DNA of 64,000 bases from Temnothorax longispinosus (taxonomy: Eukaryota; Arthropoda; Insecta; Hymenoptera; Formicidae). Shown here piece after piece: positions 1 through 13,550 of this stretch. Both the position numbers and the translations under genes were made by a program. The notes beneath the pieces are model-generated. The model worked only from the letters and a program-made list of their open reading frames with translations, was not told where the DNA came from and ran no database searches. The stretch's first letter is position 1. Each line of letters starts with the position of its first letter. The stretch spans positions 2,232,001-2,296,000 of the forward strand of contig NC_092365.1 of NCBI RefSeq assembly GCF_030848805.1. Reading direction: 5' to 3'.

Positions 1-2367
1 ACGAGGCCGATTTCGCTCCGGTCTCGTCGTCCCCGCGTCTCCTTTCCCTCCTCTTTTATCGCGCGCACTTTTTTCCCAGCTCTTCGCCAAACCTTCCGCA
101 GTCTCGTATAGGCGGGACGAGGAGAGGAGGAGAAACAAATTTATAATACGCAATGCGGTCTTCTGCAGCGTGTTGGGCTGCAAATATCATGCAAAGTCCT
201 ACCAGACGTTATAAATCGTTTACAGCGTGTGATAAACGGTGAGTAAAAGCCGGTGAAAGTATAAAAGCTTTCGGAAATCCGATCGATTGATAAATAACGC
301 GCATAAATTAGAGAAGCTAATTTTTACGCAATCATTAAACCTTTCAATAGTAAATGCATTTATTCTCTTTCCTTCTCTCCTTTGTTTCCTCTTCTTCCTT
401 TGTATATCACTATGTTGTTCAATATTCAGTCAACATGCAATTATTCTTAAACTCGGTATTTAACAAATTTATTCTTTGTACATTACTTTTTATATATACC
501 TAAGCTTCTTTTTCTTGTTTTTGCGACCTATTTTATGGTTTTTTAATTTTATTATCGTAAAATGTGCTGAAAAGATATAAACTATAAAATCGAATAAAAA
601 TTAATCTAATCTAATAATTTAACTTCGTAATAATGCATTTAATTAAATATTTTTTCACATTTGACAATAAGATAAACTATTTTATTGTCTTTATAGTTTA
701 GAGAATCTTCGTCCATTAAAAATAAATTTCATTGTTTCTTTCGTATCTAAACGATTGCACAGAAAGTATAGATTTTCATATCGGGAAGGTAAATGATCCG
801 CTTTATCTATGAATGTTATCGCGATAAGATTTTTATCAAGCGGCTGAAAAGAGTGAACGGACGGATTAGTTTCGTCCGCAGTTTTATTTACAGAATAACA
901 CCGTTTTTCGCAGCGCGGTCAAGCGACGGGGTTTTTACGTCGGATGAGCATCACCGCAAAAGAGACGCCGCTGCGAGAAGAACGTACCCCGAATTAAACC
1001 GATGTGCTCTTACGGGCCTTCTCTCTCTCTTTCACCGAGCGTCGGTCGACCCTGCCGCTTCAACCCCGCGTCCCTCCCTGCGCCGCGCGTTATGGCCCGC
1101 GCGCTGCAGCTTTTGAGAGCAGCAAACGCTTGATACGTTGCCAAGTAGCACGGGACCTAGCTCGAATTAATGCGATCCGAGACATTTCCCACCCGGCCGA
1201 CATGATTGCTCCAGAATTACTCGCCCGCAGGTATCAAATGTTCCGCCCGTCAAAACGGTGTTTCAACAATGGTAACCGAACGCGAATTCCGATCGATTAA
1301 ACGCTCAATTAGACGATCGACATCTCCGCAAATGTCAACGCGCCAATAATTTCATTCAAATTTGTCATTAGAAATTATGTGCTAATTGCGAAGTAATAAA
1401 CATATCGGTAACTAATTAAACGTAATACCAAAATCTCTCTTCTTGATACAAATTCATAGAAGTAGTAATATGTGTGCGACGTATACGTATACACGCGTAG
1501 ATTCGACTACATCGCGTACGATTATCGCGAATCTCTGCGTTATCACTGTGATTTAATGCGAGATTATCGTTCGAGCCACTCGTAAAATGCTAATTCACGC
1601 AAATAAGACATTACGCGATTGCCTCTCTCGACAAAACCCGCTGTCTTTACATATATACACGTGCACGTGCGGAATTACACACACGCGTACGCGCACACCG
1701 ACACACCGAGCGACGCTTGACATCATGCCAAGTGGCACGAACGATCCCGAAAATGTTGCCGCTCGATCGATATCACGCTTGTGAGTTATCACGCTCGCGA
1801 GAGAGACAGGCGCGAAGTCAATCTCGCCCCGTTTTGCACACTCGTCCCTCTCGCTTTTCCCAAAAATATGTGCGCTCTCGACAACGAAGTTCACGTTCAC
1901 GCTATTTTGATTGAAACGTTACCGCGATATATACGTCGCACGGTTCTCTGCTTCGTTTGAATTCTAATATCATGATCGATAAACTGTAACTCTTTCCCCG
2001 CCGTGCAAAAAGCGAACGTTTCTTCGGAACTAAATAAAACATTTATTTATAGCTTTCAAAAGCATCTTGTATTGCTTCATTCTTGTACCTTCCGTTTTAT
2101 TACTACTACTTCGAATAAAAAATCGCAAAAAAGGTAACAATAGAAAAAAATCTATTTGCCACTAAACCGGAAATATTCTCTCTATGAAATAGCTGGTAAC
2201 ATAGAAGGATTAAGGCGTCCTCTTTAGCTTTAGCAATCGCGAATGTCAAAGCGCTTTTTCAAACGGAGTAGTGATTACTCTCGATTCCCCGTTTGCTATT
2301 TTGATCGGCGAGATGTAAGAGCCAGTTACGGTGAGTGAGTGGGTTGGATGTATCGATTGATTCTTAC
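1..2367 (-). other. lilli: Intron following exon D (partial)
   Basis: This begins with the GTAAGAATC donor at 2367 and runs off the window. The first kilobase is AT-rich with poly-T tracts. Positions 900-1200 and 1650-1900 are CpG-rich and give overlapping open frames on both strands with no family resemblance. I found no acceptor followed by AFF-like coding sequence. A CA/CG dinucleotide-rich patch lies at about 1670-1710. Confidence 0.75.
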
Positions 2368-2463
2368 CTTCGCCAGATGGGGGTTGAAGGTGAACTTGGA
2401 CTCGTGCTCCTTCCGCGGTGTCTGTGCGATCGCCGTCAATGGCGTGAGTGGCACAGCCATCTC
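2368..2463 (-). CDS. lilli: AFF/lilli coding exon D: conserved PLTAI block
   Basis: A TTTTTTTTGTCGTTCCAG acceptor precedes GAG ATG GCT, and the exon ends at GCG AAG before GTAAGAATC. It is 96 nt, 32 codons, phase 0 at both ends. It begins EMAVPLTPLTAIAQTPRKEH and continues ESKFTFNPHLAK. This aligns with the vertebrate AFF block EMTHSWPPPLTAIHTP followed by KFPFPTK, one of the best conserved parts of the N-terminal homology region. Tryptophan in the vertebrate HSWPP stretch is absent here. The next exon is not visible in 1-2367 and must lie to the left of the window. Confidence 0.92.
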
Positions 2464-4207
2464 CTGGAACGACAAAAAAAACAATGGTCAGAAAAGAATG
2501 GTCAAAGAATTCCGTGAGGTCTATTTATTTTTTGTCTCGTAAGTTAACGAATCGGCTCAATTAATCCTCTAGAATGCGTGTAACGATCCTCAAGATCTTG
2601 CGTTTATCTTTTTCGACACTTTCAAATCGTTTTTCTTTTCTCTACGTTAATTTTAAGTAAACTTTAAACGCTTTTATCTCTCTCAACAGTACTCGATTTC
2701 AATTTATTGAAAATACCCTCTCGTTATTGGAGTTTTCGACCAAACGTTCATCGACAGGGCACGCATTCTAAAGTTAAGCTACTCGGCAGGAGATGATAAT
2801 ACATGACGAGATTACATTGTAACATATGATGGTAATCAATGTGCAAATATTGAGGAAAGATATCAGCATAACTGACGCGTGATTCACGAAGGGATGACGA
2901 ATCCCCATTTCTTCGCGCTTCTCCCGAGGCACGAGAGAAAGAAGCGGTCGCGATTCGATAACAACACGTTTGCGTAATAGCCACTGGTGCAACTAGGACA
3001 CGATTACGTCAATGTCCACGAACAGAGCCTCGCCGGACGAATTCCACACGAGTGTGAGCATCCAAACGCAAATGCCTCCTATTGACGCATATACACACGC
3101 CCTACAGCAGGTGGCGACTTTTAGATATCTAAAGTTAAATTGCAAGCGACGGTAAATTCCCACCCTCCGTTTAATTTCGATTAGACTTTTTGAAACAGAA
3201 TTTTAGTTTGTACTCAGCTTGATTATACCAAAATGCTTAATATGCTTGAAACAAAAAAGCATAAAATGGATAGCGTTTCAAATTTTTTATAAAAGAAAAA
3301 CGGATTTTATAGTGGAACGGAGAAGATAATTAAATATTAGTTAAATATTTAAACACGAATAATTTTTCTTCAAAATTCTATACTTTAGTTACAAAAATAA
3401 ATTGTAGAAAAAATTTAACGTTTAATGTTTTTGAAACCAAAATTATGCCTCTCTATAGCCATAGAAACTTACAGAATAAAATAAGGGTATAAAATGTGTG
3501 GGAAAAGATTGAACATTTTCAGGGACAATTTAATATAACGCATTCACACACATAAACACACGTATACCATGGATGTGCGATAGGGAGGACGACCAACACG
3601 ACGTTGGCACGAAGTCGCAAACTGTCGAACAATGCGCCACGTTCCCGAAGCATCGAACGAAATGCATTTCCACGGGCGGGCGTCGTCGCGGCGCGCAGGC
3701 CGATTCATTGACCCGCCGAGGAGACACCCGTCGACGGGAAACAAAGAGCCGACGAGACAAAAGCCCTCGCGGCGAAGTGCTTACGTTCTTACGTGCGATC
3801 GGCAGCGCACTCGACGCCGACATTCGCGGAAAATAAACCCCTAACAGCCGGAAACACCAGCAAAAAAAAAAGAATCGAGACGAGCAAATCTAGAAATGCG
3901 TATAATGTACGCGTTCGCGATTTCCGGATCAATAATTCGGCTTACATTGAGTCGAACATACGTTGATTCTTGTAAAAACTTAAGTCGAATTCTACAATGA
4001 GGATATAGAAGTCACTTGTGTCACACAACTTTTAAAATTTCAATATATACTTTCTTGACAATACAAAGTTTCAAATTACGATTCCGAATTGAGAAAGGTC
4101 TATCTCTAAAATTTAATCCGTGAGAAACTTTATTTTCCGCTCTGTTTACAGTTCGAAAACTGTTAATGTCGCAGTTTACGGCCTCGACACATTCGCGACG
4201 TTTCGTA

Positions 4208-4258
4208 AATTAACGGAATCTCAAAGAAAAAAATTAAAAAAAAAATAAAAAAAAAAGT
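4208..4258. repeat. A-rich tract
   Basis: Interrupted poly-A of about 50 bp with single T or G breaks. No retroelement body was recognised upstream. Confidence 0.75.
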
Positions 4259-5644
4259 TTGTATGTACCACGCGATACGACGCGATTCATAAAGTCGAAT
4301 TAAAAATTACATAAAACAAAAGGACTATTCGAATTTGGATTAATTCAACATCGTACGCAATCCCGTGAAGAACAAGTGCCAATTATTAAACAGCCGGTAC
4401 ATCACACATCTCTCCGTTACTCGATCCGACATGTGCCGTTCAGAAGTTTCAATACAAAAGTAATAGACGAGCTAGATTTATATAGATTCGAATACATCAA
4501 TTTCGCGAAATAAGACATTCGTTTTGGCGAACGACCGTATCACTTCGATAACGAGTCGTCGCGCGATCCGATCATCGTCGAGTTTTCGTAAGGAATAATC
4601 GCGATTGAGACGTATCGTATCGCGCTCGCACCTTGTCGCTTTCACGTTTCGAAGGATAAATGCGTCGTCATGCGGCTCACTCCATCTACCTGTCTGCCCG
4701 CGCGCCCGACCGCCGCAACCTCGGTCGCGCCGCGCGAAACATCAAGGTAACCGCGTAATGTAAATAATAGGCCGCGCACCGCGCCGAGCGTCTCGCGCCA
4801 GCCAAATCGTTACGTGATATCTGATGTGTGATAAATTAATAATAATAAATGTATCGAATACTCGGTGCTCCGCGAATTTAATTTTTCAGCTATGTACCAC
4901 GCTCCGTATCGCGGATTCGCCAGAATTATTAATTTAGCTTAAAAATATATTTGAAAGTCTAATGGAAATACGATTACTCGAATCTCCGAATCGATAAACG
5001 TAATACAATTTGATGTAGCAGCATGCAGCGGTGCGTATTCATGTTTTAGCCTTCTCTCTTTTTCATAACGTCGTCGTGCGGCGCATCGATTTTGATTATG
5101 TTATTATTACAGAGATAAAAACGACAGATAGTCTCTTAACTCTCCTCCGTCCAATGCTCACGGTGATTCAGACTCGGGCTTCTTTACCGTGCAATTTACC
5201 GCCGGCGTTCAATTTAATGCTTGGCTGCTTGCGGCGTAAAGAAAAGATCCCCGATCCGGTCACATAATAAACATTATGTTACGAATTGTAAGAAAACGTG
5301 GCACGATAATATCAATAATGTCTCGCATTCAAGAGAATGTGTATTGTTCTAGATGGAAATTGCCCTGTAATTTCGTCAAATGCGTGGTATCGTATTAGTA
5401 CGGGCTCGCGGAGTAGCAACGACAGTATCTGCCGCGAAACGGAAACAAGCGTTTCATGCTCTGGATGCGCATCCTCCCCCTGTCAGTCCCGACGTAAAAC
5501 GTCAAATTATTCGAAAACCGCGAAATAAGCCGCGAACATCGATGATAATAATAACAGCGAGCGCAATATTGCCAATGAAAATTTGATTGGTAATCAAAAG
5601 CAGAGATTATCATTAATCGATACCCGAATAAATCACTTATGTTC

Positions 5645-5774
5645 ATTTCTATCAATGCAGATTAACTTTAATCTCGATTTAACTTTACTTTTTATCTTTC
5701 TCTAATTCTTAAAACCAGAAAAGATGAAAATGTAAGTTAAATCGAGATTAAAGTTAATCTACGTTGATAGAAAT
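5645..5774. repeat. Near-perfect 130 bp foldback (hairpin) repeat
   Basis: The left arm, about 5645-5687, reads atttctatcaatgcagatta and onward. The right arm, about 5732-5774, is its reverse complement with only a few mismatches (for example atgc against acgt near the outer end). Pairing continues inward through tttatctttct opposite agaaaagatgaaaa, leaving a loop of about 15 nt. It has no coding frame and no flanking genes other than the host intron. The likely origin is a palindromic MITE or a hairpin-forming insertion. Transcribed with the host gene it would form a dsRNA stem of roughly 55 bp. Confidence 0.85.
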
Positions 5775-5842
5775 AAACAGTAGTAGAATTAAGATCGCCT
5801 TTTTGGCGCGTACGCGACTCCAACGAAACACTTGATTAGAAG

Positions 5843-5866
5843 ATTACTTACATATATGTAAGTAAT
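5843..5866. repeat. 24 bp perfect palindrome
   Basis: The half-site attacttacata is followed at once by its exact reverse complement tatgtaagtaat. It lies about 70 bp to the right of the 5645-5774 foldback. It could form a cruciform or be a symmetric protein-binding site; no function can be assigned. Confidence 0.9.
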
Positions 5867-6045
5867 TCGTATACGAACGAAATTTATAAACTGCAACGGA
5901 TCAAAAGTGTATTATATTCGCTTTCAACTGTGCACGTGTATCGATTATTTTGTGGGATTTTCTTTTCGATATTCCAAAAATATTAAATTGCAGAACTGCG
6001 GCCGGCATTGTAACGCATAATTATTCGGCGCCAGCTATGCACCTG

Positions 6046-6098
6046 TACACACACATGTGTGTACACATATACAGACGCGCGCGCGCGCGCACGCGCGA
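6046..6098. repeat. Alternating CA/TG then CG tract
   Basis: acacacacatgtgtgtacac is followed within 20 bp by a run of nine CG steps. Alternating purine-pyrimidine sequence of this kind favours left-handed Z-DNA. Confidence 0.85.
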
Positions 6099-9000
6099 GC
6101 GTAAATGTACACACGTATACATTCCCTATGTAAGCCCTCTCGCTATTATTACGTACAAAACCGATACTCAATTATCGACAGGCGATGGTCGCGCGCAGAG
6201 TATCGCGCAGAAAGTGAGTAATCGCCAACTCCCCGGAGTGCAATTTAATTTCGACTGCAGATCCATTGGTCCGTGAAACTTGTTACTCCGATGGAAACGC
6301 AACGCACGACACCGACGTGCCGATAAAAGTCGACGGTTTCGCAGGAAACGGATGGAAAAGACAGGGAAACTTGAACGACATTGGCGTGTTGCTGATGCTA
6401 TGAGAGTGCACTCAGATAAGAGATTTTGCTTAAAGAAAACTGTTTTTTTTTCCTGACTTCAAACCTATTAAGATATCCAAACGCGGAAAAGCGCTAAAAA
6501 TATTATAAATCTAATACTAATTAATGTGTGATGCATCTCCTATCATAAAAATATATTTATTTTCTACTGTAATCAATTTGTATATAAAATAATCTTTCCG
6601 ATTTATTATTTTTATATACTTCATTAAAATACGAAACTTGAATATACCCTCGGGCAAGTTAGAAGACCGATAATACATTTGAGTTCGATAAAACTGCTTC
6701 TTTATCGAATTAATCATTCTTGCTATTCCTGCCGAAGCGCGTGCGGTTGCATCGTCGGTGCATACCTAAAGACGAGCCTGACGGAAGAGACTCGCATGCC
6801 AATCCAAAGAGGGAAGGAGAAAAGAGAGAGGAAAGAAATTCCCAAGGGTTGAGTCATCTCTCGTCTCTCTCTCGCTCTCTCGCGGGCGTGTTTCGTACGG
6901 ATGATTTACACGGGCCAATAATTTATATCCGCGCGACGCACGAAGGACGACATCGAGTTATGCAAATTGCACGCGCTACGAATGAGGAATTTATCGGCGG
7001 CACGATATCGAGCGAATAAACGTCGAATTTGCGAATGAATAATGGACGCGGCCATCGTGACAAAAAAATAAAGCGAGAGAAATCGCTTCCGGATTAAAAG
7101 GAGAATCGAGAATGTACCCGTGATAGAGACCTCCGTCTCTTACAAAAATCTTACGATTTGCCTCAACTCTGTATATAAAGCCTGTATAAATATAACGTTT
7201 CTATATTACACGCAATAAAATTCTTTTGAAAATTATAATGTGTGTTCATTTCCTTCAATTCAATTTTCTTTTAATCATTAAATTGGAACGTCTTCATGAC
7301 CCACTAACTGGATGAAAGCTCTCCGGAGTACTTCACGGAGACTTTGAAGCCAGCCGACGATACGACAATTATGCCGGACACGCGAGAGGAAGCCGGCGGG
7401 CAACGAGCCCGCGGGAAAAACGAGAAAGAAACTCGACCGCGGCGAGAAATTTGCAAGTCGCACCCGCTCGTTACGCTAAAGGGCGATTTTAATGCACCTC
7501 TTACCAGTCTGATAAGTTACGCGGCGCACTGTCTATCCCTCCTAGTATTAAGGGATTACCACGTAACTCCCAGCTTTCGCAACGGAACTTTAGCTCTGCC
7601 TACGCAGCAATTTCTTGTCGTGGACGTACAGAAAAAAAGTTGCTCTTATCCCCGAGACAGCATTTGAATACTATCAAAGATCTTGCTGAAGCGAAAAAAT
7701 GTACATAAATTCACGCGAATAATATTATTATAGGTATAAAAGAACCAGCCCGACTGTATAAGGCTTATTTATATCTACTTGTCGAAGATCACTGCCGAGA
7801 GGAAAAGAAGGACTCTCGAGTTAAATTTTATTAAACTAGACTCCCCCCTTTTTCAAATCAACCGAAAAATGCGGTAGAAATATATTTTGTCGATTCTTTT
7901 GATTTTGAAATGAAATTCGCCAAAGGTCGTCTCTAACTTTTTAGATTAAATGATCGTAACCGCTCTAGACAAGTTAATTTCGTTCGCTCAACCTTACTGC
8001 CAACCCTAAATCTTTCGGCCCACTTCGACGAGGGGAACAACTACACGGGCGGAAATTACAAGCGGCGAGCGGGACGCGATTTCCTCGCGATTGTTGAAAA
8101 CTACAACGGCAGCTGGCGCGAGGGACGACAGAACAACCTGGAGTCCCGGTAATTTGGCAATTCATCCGCGACGACAAAAACTTCTCGCAATCCGACACTC
8201 GGGGGTAACTACCGGCGCGGCGTACCTTACGTACGGCGAAGGTAATGCCGGTAATTATGCCAGACACGCGAGAAGGAGCGAGAACCCGTTACCGCGCGGC
8301 CAGGCCGATGGCACTGCACTTGCGATGGAATTGCACTTGCCGTCTTCCAGCCTTCTCCCTTTCGCCTCCCCGCGCCCGCGTTTTCGCGAGGAACCCTCCT
8401 CACTAAGGCTCCTCTCGCGCTGTCTAAACCAGCTATAACAATCTCTGTACCTCTATCCGATGGGCACGGAAGCGAAACTCGCGTTCCGCAATTTTTTACG
8501 GTACTGTGTTAGAAGCGCAATTCTATCCCGTATCTATGTAGTAATCATGCAGCAAAGCTGTAATTATTTAACGTTGCTTTTTTACTCGTGTTTCGAAATA
8601 GAAGGAAACTCAGGCGATTTATCTAAAATGTATCGGAAAATTTAAAGATAAATCTCAGGAAGTGAGTTTTGCTCATATCTCTTTCGCTCATATATATAGT
8701 CTTTTATCTTGTTTTGTATAAAAAAAAAGACAAGATTTTGTATAATATAGATGTATCTACGTAGTAAAAAGTTATCTATTCATCTACTTTTATGGCAGTA
8801 ATAGCTTGAGAACATAAAAAAGAAAACTTCGTAATTATATCGAAACCAGTTGCCCGCATCAAATGCGTAGCTTCGATAAAAGTCTTAAATTAACTGAATC
8901 GACGTCGAATTGACCTCATTAACAACGCCCGACCTAAATCCTCGGCGTACACGTTTAAGCGGCACCGATTAAGGATACGGCACGTCATTGTTTTACACAC

Positions 9001-9850
9001 CTCGTTCCCGCGAGCCTCTCTCCGTCTCGTGAATATAATTTATCGCACAAATGTCGTCGATCGACGTGCGCGCAACGCACATATTCCACGATTGACGTTT
9101 CCACATTCTCGATAACTGGCTCAAACGCGCCGATGGTTAAGCTCTTATCGATCCGACGCTTAGGTCGAGTAACACGATGACAGTTGGGCGGAAAAAACTG
9201 TTCAACCGTATGTTACAATCGCGCGAGTGTCGTAAAGTCCCTTAAAAAATGCATCCCAACCCTCGTTCCGTACGAACAACTCTATCACGCGAAAGCCCGA
9301 TTATTAATTCAATGTCACTGGATAGGTAACTGTTATGCCCATACAGGTCACGGCTTTTCGCACCGTCCGAAGTGCGATAAATCGCTGTATTAGGTCCACC
9401 AAGATTTCGCTGTTGCGCTGCAGCCTCGCGGTAGATAAACGTCTATCAAGTAATAATTAATACTCAAACGCTTTCGAGAGAGCCTTGGAAATTTGGCGTG
9501 CAGCCAAAAACGGAAGTTCGTTTTCATATAAGATTCAACAAATTCGACCGAAAATCGAATTTCTTCCACAAATTCATTAAATCGACGAACTGACACTCGC
9601 AAATCGATTCTTTTGAAACTCGTATACTCAGTTCAAATTTCGTTAACGTGAGATTTCCCAAAATTCACGGATTTACAACTCTCAGTCAACAATATTGCTT
9701 TCACGTGTCCGATGTAAATAAACGTTACTATTAAAAGTGCTAGACGTAAAAACGATACGAGTGACTCCATCCCGGAAACAAAAGCATCCCGAAGTAAATG
9801 GAAGGTGGTCATGGAAGAATGTGATATTCAGAGCTAGCCAACCAGAGCGA

Positions 9851-9883
9851 TCGTCGTCGTCGTCGTCGTCGTCATTGTCGTCG
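9851..9883. repeat. (CGT)n trinucleotide repeat
   Basis: A CGT run of about eight units, then an imperfect tail. It lies in intron, not in coding sequence. Confidence 0.9.
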
Positions 9884-11550
9884 TTGGAGTAGGCAAGCGC
9901 AATTAGCAGTCACATTTACGATGCCTACTGGCGCAACTCCCGTATTTTCCCACGGGCAGAGCCGTGAGAATAATTCATGGGCTTCTGCTCCTGCACCGAA
10001 CCCGCGGCTGCCGCGGACGAGAGGGACGAGGGACGAAGAGGGCGGGCAAGGGAGACAAGGAGGAAGGGAGAGATTTCAGAGGCAGAACTGTACCGGCTAC
10101 TCGGTACAGCCGGGCATCGTCATAAATTCATGCTGAAAGTGGAAAAATCCGTGGGGGAGGGAGAGGAGGCGGTGGTGCTTCTCTGTACGAGTCTGGCTCG
10201 TTAAACAAATGGGGATGTACAGCGGCTTCTCTTTTTAGCGGTTACTCCCTCTTTGAAAGAATTAATAATATTGCGTTTTTGACCGTCACCTTGGTCCGCT
10301 CTTTCGTGTCGTCTGTTTGCCTCTAATTTTTGTGATTCTCGAGTTCTTAATGCGAGATACCCGAGACAAACCATCGTTAGAGGAAGCTCTAAATTAACTG
10401 GAATTAATTAAAATCGTCAAAAGTTTATCTTCCTTTTCCCTGTTAAATTACTTTGTCCGGTGACTCGACTGACATTTCGTGAAGGAAACCCCTAACCGGT
10501 TACACGCGAACGCCCACGTGGAACGCCCTACAGACGAAAGTATCAATCACGGGCGAACGAAGTGTCGGAGCGACGTCAATCTAGACGGGAGAGAGGGGGG
10601 GGAAGGAATTGACACTGTCACAACGTTACGACTGCTGGGGTTCGATGTTATCGGATCCCGTAATCGCCATTAAACCATATCCATAAATTAGCATACGATC
10701 CCGTCGACCCCTAACTCGTTTGCCTGATCCTCTCTCTCGGTAGCGGTAGACTACTGAAATCCCGTTATATACTCGAATGTCGAATCCAGAGAACAACGCG
10801 TGCGGCGCATCGGGAATTATCCCTCCTGCGCCGAGGATTCGTCGGCGATCAAAGGATTAGAATCCTGCGGGATGCGACTATTTTCAGCCTAATGCTGACG
10901 TCACGACGCATACATCGTGCCCGGGGAAAGCGACGCGACGCGGACGACCGGCCGCGGCGGCGTGAATCATCGCGTCGTCGGACACGCCGAGAGCGTGTCA
11001 GAGGACGACCCCCTTCCCCTCTCGCCCCTCATTTCCGCACTCGTGGAAATTTCGCGTAGACCGCCGTGCCCTGGCGCCGCGCACGTGCACCGCGCGCGAA
11101 TGGCGCCATAAATTCACGTGTCGTTTTGAAACGTTTACCCTTCCGCCGCCGCTGAATCGCATTTACGACCGTAATTACTTATCCCGGATAATTTAGTCGC
11201 CAGCTGTATTTATATTGATATCACATATACACACGCACACGTAGCTCCGTAATCCGCGGCTCTCTGCAATTTGCAATTTGCAATTTTCTAATATTGTTGC
11301 TACCCGTTGTACCGTGTTTCGAGGAAATTAACGCGACCGCCGCGCGTTTCCGCGTTTTTATAATTTAACGCTCCGCGGCTGAATCTAAACTGAAGGAGCA
11401 GTTCAAAACAAAAGACATATCACTCTATACGAAACAATGATCAATTTCACGACCCAAGCGAGAGCAAAAATGATAATTCGATTGTATGAAAGCAGCACCA
11501 TCGGTGTTTATCTATCGTTAATTTGACGAAAGACTCGCACAAATTAATCC

Positions 11551-11558
<8 letters not shown>

Positions 11559-11599
<41 letters not shown>
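11559..11599. repeat. (GA)n microsatellite
   Basis: This is about 20 uninterrupted GA units with an imperfect GA start from 11551. In insects such repeats can bind GAGA-type factors and stay nucleosome-poor; that role is not shown here. Confidence 0.95.
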
Positions 11600-11602
<3 letters not shown>

Positions 11603-13496
11603 CTCATCTTTTATTTTTATCTCTTCGCTTCTTCCCGCTTCGAAGAAGCAATCCAAGTTCGCGTGTCTTGCCGCCGATGCTATCGCGAACGAGCACGTAC
11701 AAGACGCTTTCCACGGTGCGGCAGAAGCGAGGAAGGTGCGCAGCATTCCCATTGTCGGAGAGCGCAGTCCGGAGGGGGGCTGGGGCTGGGGCACTCCGCG
11801 TAAAGACGCGTTCTTTACCACCGTAATTCCGTTTCTCACGGCGCGCAAACAGCCGTGGCTGCTTTTCGCGCGGCTGCAGTTTTTTGCCGTTGGCGTTTAG
11901 GAAAATATTTACGATCTCGCGTGAGGCGATTGTCATAATCGTATCGTTGGAGTGCGAATAACGGTTCTCTCTCGTCTGTTTACTCGCTACGCGATGAAAA
12001 GAATCTATTAAACAAAACGACGTTATCACCCTCTTCGTTGCTTCATCTCTCTGCCACTTACGGTTGATTAAAATCAATAAATAGCGACGAATTCGCGAGT
12101 TTTTACGAAAAAATAATTTACTAAATGTAAGCCGAAACTGTTTATATATAACACAATTCTTTGAGATTAATATTCAAAGGGGGTTGATACTGATTGCGTC
12201 GCGTGTCACAGAACATGTACAAAAATCATGCAATAAATATAATCATACGTATAGAACCGAGCAACTTTCTTCGTATGACAAGACTTCCTGGGAATGTCCA
12301 CATGGGCTACGCTTTAATAAATTTTCTATTAACAAGCATCATTGAACGCACATAGGAGACAGTAAAGCGACTTGGATCGATACACGGATACAAAAGTTTC
12401 ATCGAACCATTGAAATGTTTAGTCGCATTCTTCAGTCTGAAATTCCGAGTTATTCGGACTAATAATTAAGCGAACAACGGGCGGTACATTTAACCGTATC
12501 AACACTAATTAATAACCGAGCTAAAGAAACTCGGGTAGTCTCCGCAAACCGCGAGCGACGATAACGGTGCTTTCGTCGTAGTTTTCGCTCCGAGGAACTT
12601 CTGCACAGGAAGCGCGTCGGGAAAAAGTTCGCCAGTAAAAGCGGAAAGATCACCGGCAAGTAAGATAAATGCAATCTCTTTTCTTAATTTCTGGATTAAC
12701 GAAGAGCAACTCGGAGGAGGGACTCGAGGCTTTTACTTAGAAATCGACAAAAGTCGAACGCGGGTTTCGCGAAAGAGACCACCGCGATTTTCCCTCCCGC
12801 GAGATGCTCCCCGAGAATTCTCGCTATGTCTTTCTTTGCTTAATCTCCGTAAAAAAAGGGCGATAAAAGAGACTCGAGAGAAAGAGAGAAAAAGAAAGAG
12901 CGAGATAAATTCGTTCGCGTTCGTAAGTATTAGAATCTGTCGTCGTTAACGAAAATTCGTCGCGCGCGTAACTGTCGTCCACGAGAATCGTGTATCGCAG
13001 GTTTCTCGTGAAGTTTCGATTAACGGGAAATCAAGACCGCTTATCTCACGAAGGCGTGACATAATATCGCTGTCGAAGATCGGACGCGCCGGAGGTGAAC
13101 GAAGAATGGTAAATCGATTCTATACGAGATAGCCTTGCGTATCGGTGAGAAGATTGACTTATTGATCGAGCATGAGTCCCTCTCGTCGAGCCGGGGAAGG
13201 AAACTCGACATTGGATACAGCCCGACGATCTTGCGTCTCGCAACATCTGATCTCATGTTTGTCCGCGGAAAGGTGTTCAGGTGTTGGTCAATCAGTCTTC
13301 AGACCGAGCCGCTGATGTTCCGTGAGCATTACGTTTCGCAATATATATATATTTTTTTTTTATCGGGAAATTGATTTATCTAATATTTCGTACTACGTAC
13401 GTGGGAGACAAAGGAACTTTATCGTACGTTTTAGTTATAACTTTGCAATAATAATTTATATAAATATGATGATTTGACTTTTCATGGAGGACTTAC

Positions 13497-13550
13497 CTTC
13501 AGGATGTTTTCTACATCTGGAGTATCGATCAATGATCGCGAGTTAGACCC
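13497..13550 (-). CDS. lilli: AFF/lilli coding exon C: 18-codon exon ending DVENILK
   Basis: A CTTTTTTCAG acceptor and a GTAAGTCC donor (plus 13491-13496 reads acttac) bracket 54 nt, phase 0 at both ends. The translation is GSNSRSLIDTPDVENILK. Vertebrate AFF proteins carry a matching VDEILKE or VEEILKE element directly before the MTHSWPPPLTAIHTP block, and here the next exon supplies the following EM. The exon is too short to be called from an open frame alone; it is supported by both splice sites, the reading frame and the homology at the junction. Because the length is a multiple of three, skipping it would keep the frame. Confidence 0.9.

Larger units (their letters stand above)
2464..13496 (-). 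other. lilli: Intron between exons C and D, about 11.0 kb
   Basis: This runs from the GTAAGT donor at 13496 to the AG acceptor at 2464-2465. It holds the 5645-5774 foldback, a 24 bp palindrome at 5843-5866, alternating purine-pyrimidine tracts near 6046-6098, a CGT repeat at 9851-9883 and a GA repeat at 11559-11599. CpG-rich islands near 8000-8450, 10000-10200 and 10900-11150 give spurious open frames. No nested gene could be supported. Confidence 0.85.

Noticed and set aside
11447..12077. Overlapping open frames of 125-157 codons on both strands
   Set aside because: They are created by the GA/CT microsatellite (Arg-Glu or Leu-Ser repeats) and flanking GC-rich sequence.
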